Assembly: GCA_948964545.1 (NCBI GenBank)
Contig: CAREDV010000004.1
Coordinates: 97,749-161,748, forward strand
Source of the DNA: an uncultured bacterium
GTDB taxonomy: Bacteria; Cyanobacteriota; Vampirovibrionia; Gastranaerophilales; Gastranaerophilaceae
Length of the DNA: 64,000 bases
Reading direction: 5' to 3'
The notes beneath the pieces are model-generated. The model worked only from the letters and a program-made list of their open reading frames with translations. It ran no database searches and had not been told where the DNA came from. The position numbers and the translations under genes are program-made. Shown here piece by piece: positions 60,947 through 64,000 of the stretch (position 1 is the stretch's first letter; each line of letters begins with the position of its first letter).

Positions 60947-61708
60947 ATGAAATACTCAGATAACGGCGAACAGTACCACATCGGCTTAAAAAGCGGAGAT
61001 GTGGGAAAATATGTAATTCTTCCAGGAGATCCAAAACGATGCGAAAAAATCGCACAGTATTTTGACGACCCTAAATTAGTAGGTGACAGACGCGAATTTG
61101 TAACCTATACAGGCTATTTAAACGGCGAAAAAGTCAGCGTAACCTCAACAGGTATCGGCGGCGCATCAGCTTCAATCGCACTGGAAGAACTTGTCAAAAT
61201 CGGCGCTGAAAAATTCATCCGTGTAGGCACTTGCGGGGGAATTGATTTGGATGTAAAAGGCGGCGATATAGTAATTGCAACGGGCGCAATCAGAATGGAA
61301 GGAACTTCCAAAGAATACGCACCAATTGAATTTCCCGCTGTAGCAAACCTTGATATTACAAACGCACTTGTCCAAGCTGCTAAAAACTTGAGCTATGAAT
61401 TTCATACAGGCGTTGTGCAGTGCAAAGATTCATTCTATGGTCAGCACAGCCCTGAAAAAATGCCAGTAAGTTTTGAACTTCAAAATAAATGGGAAGCCTG
61501 GAAACGCATGGGATGCCTTGCCTCAGAAATGGAATCTGCAGCATTATTTATTGCAGGAAGTTATTTAAGAGTAATGGTCGGCTCTGTATTTTTAGCTGTA
61601 GCAAATCAAGAAAGAGAAAAAGAGGGACTTGAAAATCCTGTCGTACACGACACCGACAAGGCGATTAAAACCGCAATCGAAGCGTTAAAAATTCTTATTA
61701 AGGAGTAA
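60947..61708 (+). CDS. udp: Uridine phosphorylase-type nucleoside phosphorylase
   Basis: 253 residues. YVILPGDPKRCEKIA, REFVTYTGYLNG, TSTGIGGASASIALEEL, FIRVGTCGGID and the ASEMESAALF segment mark the NP-1 family, uridine phosphorylase type. It breaks uridine and phosphate to uracil and ribose 1-phosphate. Specificity for uridine rather than another nucleoside is inferred from overall match. It ends 5 bases before the FlhA-C-like gene. Confidence 0.88.
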   Translation: MKYSDNGEQYHIGLKSGDVGKYVILPGDPKRCEKIAQYFDDPKLVGDRREFVTYTGYLNGEKVSVTSTGIGGASASIALEELVKIGAEKFIRVGTCGGIDLDVKGGDIVIATGAIRMEGTSKEYAPIEFPAVANLDITNALVQAAKNLSYEFHTGVVQCKDSFYGQHSPEKMPVSFELQNKWEAWKRMGCLASEMESAALFIAGSYLRVMVGSVFLAVANQEREKEGLENPVVHDTDKAIKTAIEALKILIKE

Positions 61709-61713
61709 TTTTT

Positions 61714-63192
61714 ATGTATAACAAAAAAATGCAGTACGTAATCAAAACATGTTCAAGCGAAAACACTCAGGAACTTCAAAATTTGCTGAATGAAATGTCA
61801 ATGAACGGGTGGGAATTATACAGCATGCAGGAAACCGAAAATGACGACGGGCAGCTTTTATGCCACTGCATTTTTATGAGAGAAGCTGAAACTTCAGCCA
61901 GAGACAGTAACGCTGATGTAATTAATATTTCATCCTTCAAAAGCCAGATGGAAAAAATGCTTTCATCAGAACAATCTCCATACGAAATTTGCCTCGAAAT
62001 TCAGGGGAAAATCCGCGACGGGAAAGCAAAAATTGCAAAGATAAAAAAAGAACTTGAGAGTGAAGCTCCCGCATCTGTAACAAGAAAAAAACTTAATGAT
62101 AAAATTTCAGCAGGCTTAAAAGAGCTTGATGAATTAAAAGCAAAACTGGCAAAAGCCACTTCTCCTGATGCAATGTTTCCAAAATTAAAAGAAGAAAAAC
62201 TTTCAATCCGTTTGAGTGAAGAAATTTTGGGCGCTTTAGACCCTGAACAGGAGATTTTAGAAGAAGAACTTGTTGCAGAAACAGTTAAATCAAGATTAAA
62301 ATTAACTGAAGAACTTGGCTATGTAATTCCAAAAATCGTTTTTGAAGATGATGAAAACCTAAATCCATATGAATTCAGCATAAGAATCCGCGGACTTGAT
62401 GTATTTAAAACATCTGTTTATCCAAAATTTTTGATGTTCTTTGAAGATGAACTTAATCTTGAAAAGAAAATTAAAAATTCAATGTCTGAAATTGATGAAA
62501 TTACAGGCAGAAAAATTATTTGGATTGAAAAAGACAAAGCAAAAGATTTCTGGCAAAAAGGTTTGACATGCGCTGAATTTATCGCGCGCGCACTCGAGTT
62601 TTGTGCTGTAAAATATGTTGATGAGCTTTTGGATTATGAAGAACTCGATAAATATATTGATATCGTGAGCCATACCAATGAATTTCTTGTAGAAAACATC
62701 ATCCCTGATTTTCTGACCCTTTCAGATTTAAGATTTATTCTGACAAGCTTAATCAGAGAAAAAATTTCAATCAAAGACATAACATACATTTTCGAAAAAA
62801 TTAATGACTTTGTTCAAGACTGCACAAAATCAGATTTGATAAAGAAAATCAGACTTTCAATTTCGCGTCAAATAGTTAAAAACAATGTAAACGAGGACGG
62901 AGTAATCAGCGCATTTGAAATTTCCGAAAAAACTCTTGACAAATTTATGCCGAACTTTGACGAGGATGACGATGCAATAATCAGAATTGATGCAGGTTTT
63001 GCAGAAACGCTTGCTGATAAATTAAACAAAAAAATCAAACAGCATCAGGTACAAAATCCAAAACTTATTGTTCCGCTTGAATTCCGCCACCTGATATTTA
63101 CATTGTTGAGTAATTATATGAATGATATTACAGTTCTTTCCCGCGAAGAAATAGGCTGTATTGCACAGATTGATATAATTTCAGAGATTTAA
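61714..63192 (+). CDS. Soluble FlhA/SctV-C-like protein with DUF4177-type N-terminus
   Basis: 492 residues, no membrane segments. Residues 1-55 look like DUF4177 (MQYVIKTCSSENTQEL, MSMNGWELYSMQETE). A coiled coil follows (about 95-150). From about 165 to the end it matches the cytoplasmic domain of FlhA: LTEELGYVIPKIVFEDD, NPYEFSIRIRGLDVFKTSVYP, GRKIIWIEKDKAKDF, FLTLSDLRFILTSLIREKIS and IKDITYIFEKINDFVQ. In flagella this domain is the docking ring for export substrates, but always attached to eight membrane helices, which are absent here. I judge the homology strong; the role is unknown. Confidence 0.8.
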   Translation: MYNKKMQYVIKTCSSENTQELQNLLNEMSMNGWELYSMQETENDDGQLLCHCIFMREAETSARDSNADVINISSFKSQMEKMLSSEQSPYEICLEIQGKIRDGKAKIAKIKKELESEAPASVTRKKLNDKISAGLKELDELKAKLAKATSPDAMFPKLKEEKLSIRLSEEILGALDPEQEILEEELVAETVKSRLKLTEELGYVIPKIVFEDDENLNPYEFSIRIRGLDVFKTSVYPKFLMFFEDELNLEKKIKNSMSEIDEITGRKIIWIEKDKAKDFWQKGLTCAEFIARALEFCAVKYVDELLDYEELDKYIDIVSHTNEFLVENIIPDFLTLSDLRFILTSLIREKISIKDITYIFEKINDFVQDCTKSDLIKKIRLSISRQIVKNNVNEDGVISAFEISEKTLDKFMPNFDEDDDAIIRIDAGFAETLADKLNKKIKQHQVQNPKLIVPLEFRHLIFTLLSNYMNDITVLSREEIGCIAQIDIISEI

Positions 63193-64000
63193 TCCTTACA
63201 GTTTGACGACTTATCCCAACCGAGTTTGTCGGGACAATGCAGGTAATCAAGGTTTTTGTTCAATAAAACCCAACCTGTACAATCAGAACCTTTACCTGTT
63301 GCGCATTGTTGATAAAATGCATTAGCGTGAATTGTATCGATTTTTAAACCTGTAGGTTGAATGCCGTTTCGGAAAATTTTAAAGTCAAACAAATCTTTCC
63401 CATAAGTATTCGGACCTTTCAACCCGTTAATATCAACATAAATAATACCACACTTACCATAATATGATGACCAAAAACTGTTCAAACTTGCAGGCTGTCC
63501 GTTAGCACACCAACCCTTTCCCTCGTCGTGCCCTGAAGCTTGAAGTGTCATGATAGTTCCATCTGCCAAAACAAAATTTGCATCATCATAATATACCGTT
63601 TTTATTTGAGGGAGATGCCAAGTGCCATCATGCAATGGTTTCCACCCTTTACCATTATTTGGGTAACAAGTTTTTTCATTTACTTTACACCTTTTGACAA
63701 CCTTAAGCTGTTGTGCAAGCTTGTCAGCAATAATTAATGAACATTGCTCATAATCAGGAACAGGATCTCCATTACACCAGTAATTGACTTCATCACTATC
63801 TTGAATAGCAGATTGAAGCGCCTGGCTTAACATTGAATAAACCTTTTGAAGTTGAACAACAGTTTGTTTTTCTCTATATTCGGCAATCAAAGACGGCATT
63901 GTCATTGCCGCAACAACCCCGATAATACCAAGGGTAATAAGTACCTCAGCTAAAGTAAAACCCGAGCCTGCAGGAGTTAAGCTATGAGTGCCCCCCCCCC
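63189..64000 (-). CDS. Prepilin (type IV pilin-like), start cut at window edge
   Basis: At least 269 codons. The protein reads from the right edge inwards: Gly codons of a G tract, THSLTPAGSGFTLAEVLITL with the prepilin cleavage site and N-terminal helix, then IAEYREKQTVVQLQKVYSML and a C-terminal domain with paired cysteines (CSLIIADK, CKVNEKTCYP, CGIIYVDINGLKGPN, CATGKGSDCTGWVLL, CPDKLGW). It is a paralogue of the gene at 57508 and may be a pseudopilin of the pilus. The reading frame stays open to 64000. The true start and the total tract length lie outside. Confidence 0.85.
   Translation of the reverse strand, partial: GGGTHSLTPAGSGFTLAEVLITLGIIGVVAAMTMPSLIAEYREKQTVVQLQKVYSMLSQALQSAIQDSDEVNYWCNGDPVPDYEQCSLIIADKLAQQLKVVKRCKVNEKTCYPNNGKGWKPLHDGTWHLPQIKTVYYDDANFVLADGTIMTLQASGHDEGKGWCANGQPASLNSFWSSYYGKCGIIYVDINGLKGPNTYGKDLFDFKIFRNGIQPTGLKIDTIHANAFYQQCATGKGSDCTGWVLLNKNLDYLHCPDKLGWDKSSNCKD
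63991..64000 (-). repeat. C tract (at least 10) in the second prepilin leader
   Basis: At least ten C on the plus strand, which are G on the coding strand, running to the window end and directly before the leader and GFTLAEV region. It is preceded by GAGTG, as in the tract at 57533-57542. Confidence 0.9.

Noticed and set aside
57528..64000. Inversion between the two GAGTG-C10 repeats of the prepilin genes
   Set aside because: The repeats are in the same orientation on the plus strand, so recombination would delete, not invert, the segment.

Overview
The window is an AT-rich bacterial chromosome segment with no ribosomal RNA, tRNA or CRISPR array that I could recognise. Cell-envelope genes (an Omp85/BamA-type protein with three POTRA domains, OmpH/Skp, a KdsC-type phosphatase), a type IV pilus PilM-PilN fusion with PilO, SepF beside FtsZ, and several proteins of unknown function with a short N-terminal SF/NF motif together suggest a diderm of the non-photosynthetic Cyanobacteriota (Vampirovibrionia, most likely gut Gastranaerophilales). 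This is an inference from gene content and sequence style. The three-POTRA Omp85 is the most cyanobacterial trait.

Layout. 1-9.6 kb: start of aspartokinase, TPR protein and KdsC-type phosphatase on the minus strand; then histidine kinase, ComF and a radical SAM protein; then pilus PilO and PilMN; then nadA and rlmB. 9.6-13 kb: rpoD, a divergent mini-module (Xre regulator and a 62-aa protein around an operator), rpsA and ispH. 13-19.5 kb: three lineage-type proteins of unknown function (one LysM with ANAP repeats) around fba. 19.8-23.2 kb: division block yggS-sepF-nadK-ftsZ. 23.4-28.1 kb: an mTERF-like repeat protein, an orphan DNA methyltransferase, a membrane permease and mutL. 28.2-39.4 kb: secA, a solute-binding lipoprotein, an AMIN-type protein, era, a response regulator, speD, rpsP and a 570-aa protein with a sigma-28-like promoter. 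39.5-52.9 kb: a compact phage-derived island (terL, portal, terS, connector, scaffold-like, capsid, beta-propeller, amidase) with accessory enzymes and no visible integrase or tape measure. 53-64 kb: SPASM radical SAM, ZIP transporter, FliI-type ATPase, rsmI, two prepilin genes with poly-C tracts, bamA, ompH, udp and a soluble FlhA-C-like protein.

The most unusual observations are these. (1) A soluble protein (61714-63192) carries an FlhA/SctV cytoplasmic domain behind a DUF4177-like domain. It lies a few kb from a solitary FliI-type ATPase, and the same window holds a sigma-28-like promoter in front of a protein with helical ends, so a dispersed type III export system is possible. (2) Two paralogous prepilin genes each carry a C10 tract just before the prepilin-peptidase site; in one it puts the gene out of frame, as expected for phase variation. 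(3) In the phage island, a scaffold-like protein and two enzyme-like proteins share a C-terminal motif of about 30 residues, which may be a tag for virion cargo. (4) A bacterial protein has a strict 39-residue mTERF-like repeat. (5) Four genes have a -10 box exactly 6 nt before the ATG and no ribosome binding site, which suggests leaderless mRNAs. (6) Three related GC-rich elements are scattered between genes.

All family names come from reading motifs by eye; no database search was possible.
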